Positions 63,435-64,000 of a stretch of 64,000 bases of DNA are shown here, piece after piece. The stretch is from Sacculina carcini (Eukaryota; Arthropoda; Thecostraca; Sacculinidae), in NCBI GenBank assembly GCA_916048095.2, contig OU696570.1:11538520-11602519 (forward strand), read 5' to 3'. Made by a program: the position numbers and the translations under genes. Numbering within the stretch: position 1 is the first letter of the stretch; each line of letters begins with the position of its first letter. The notes beneath the pieces are model-generated. The model was not told the origin of the DNA. It saw nothing but the letters and a program-made list of their open reading frames with translations, and did not search any database.

Positions 63435-64000
63435 TTACGACATATTGAAGTGACACGTTATCTCGTTCTGTTTCTGCTCCCATATCCTCCACATTTCATG
63501 ATTGGCTCCATCGGTTAGTTGTTTGCGGCATGTCTGACCCATTTCGTATTCGCTCATAATTGACCCTATTAGTGCATTTATATGCGGCTTCGCGTCGATA
63601 TAACGTGAAGTATAAATGCATCTTTTCACGACAGTAATTATCAGTGTTTCTAAGTTCCTTTCAACCGGGAAAAACCATTTTTTCTCGTTTTTCACTTGGA
63701 AACCTAGTGGCTCCAATACGTGTGTTCATTTCTTGTATAAATTTTCTTGTAACGTGGCAGCTCCAGAAAAGGTGCAAAATCGTTTCTGTGTGTGTTTTGC
63801 AGAACGTGCATGTGTGTGATTTTGTCATGCCGATCAAATATGCGGTTTTGTTTGTGTGGATGATTCTTTGAGTGATTTTGTAGTTGAAGTATTGCAAGTG
63901 TGTGGAATTTGTCACTGATTTAATGGTGTTTATACTTCCTGCTCTGTAGTGGCTAATATCTTCTATCCATTTTCTTTTCGTTTTCATCATCCACCCTCGA
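63435..64000 (-). pseudogene. L1/Tx1-like ORF2 C-terminus, continuing beyond the window
   Basis: Minus-strand reading enters at 64000 with WMMKTKRKW, the same words as at the copy A and C junctions, but here continues into the normal C-terminal domain with CTFCKTHTETILHLFWSC (CCHC-type) and KFIQEMNTRIG. A frameshift near 63665-63715 leads to the last part, ending at 63435. It shows what the family looks like downstream of the point where copies A and C are truncated. Confidence 0.85.

Overview
The window reads as nuclear DNA of an invertebrate metazoan. Genes are split by GT-AG introns, there is a long Ser-rich multi-exon host gene, tRNA-derived SINE and Penelope-type elements are present, and nearly everything else is transposable elements nested inside one another. 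No bacterial gene organisation is visible. The species cannot be named from the sequence. || LAYOUT. 1-3132 holds the last three coding exons of a host gene (+ strand; the C-terminus resembles CEP350). 3.5-8.0 kb is a Ty3/Gypsy fragment (minus) split by a young, RT-less LTR element T1 (4169-7047, TSD CCTAC). 8.0-13.6 kb has two more Gypsy fragments, G2 (minus) and G3 (plus), abutting head-to-head inside their RT domains. 13.6-14.76 kb is a Penelope-like fragment. 14.76-21.48 kb is copy A of a composite repeat (non-LTR RT scrap, 142-bp tandem repeats, 19-bp and 16-bp minisatellites, AT-rich modules with a GC-rich core, 3'-truncated L1-like ORF2), interrupted by a second RT-less LTR element T2 (17111-19473, TSD TTGAG). 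A tRNA-Val-derived SINE lies at 21929-22266. 22.7-33.1 kb is copy B of the composite (inverted), interrupted by an apparently intact single-ORF Gypsy element G4 (23778-28537, TSD GTGAG), and it also carries a 32-bp minisatellite and an 890-bp palindrome. 33.1-37.2 kb is a decayed CR1/L2-type retrotransposon. 37.3-58.8 kb is copy C, interrupted by a 17.5-kb Polinton/Maverick (adintovirus-like) element (38261-55805) and by a non-autonomous hAT (56225-57464, TSD GTGATCAC). 58.9-61.3 kb is copy D. 61.3-63 kb is another Gypsy fragment, G5, and the window ends in an L1-like tail. || THE POLINTON is the centrepiece. It has TIRs of about 1.2-1.3 kb beginning AGTAGTAGG, a protein-primed DNA polymerase B gene with a 97-bp intron, an FtsK/HerA-type packaging ATPase, a retroviral-type integrase, a double-jelly-roll major capsid protein, a penton-like protein, an adenovirus pVI-like core protein, an adenain-like cysteine protease, two copies of a proline-rich gene, and several small genes of unknown function. 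The set fits a replicate (polB), integrate (IN), package (ATPase) and mature (protease, capsid) programme, so it is a virus-like element integrated in the genome. Six genes carry a single frameshift or nonsense change and others are intact, so this copy is young but no longer functional. A solo LTR sits in its left TIR. || Because the composite repeat occurs several times, many insertions can be compared with uninterrupted paralogous sites within the same window, and this gives unusually firm element boundaries.
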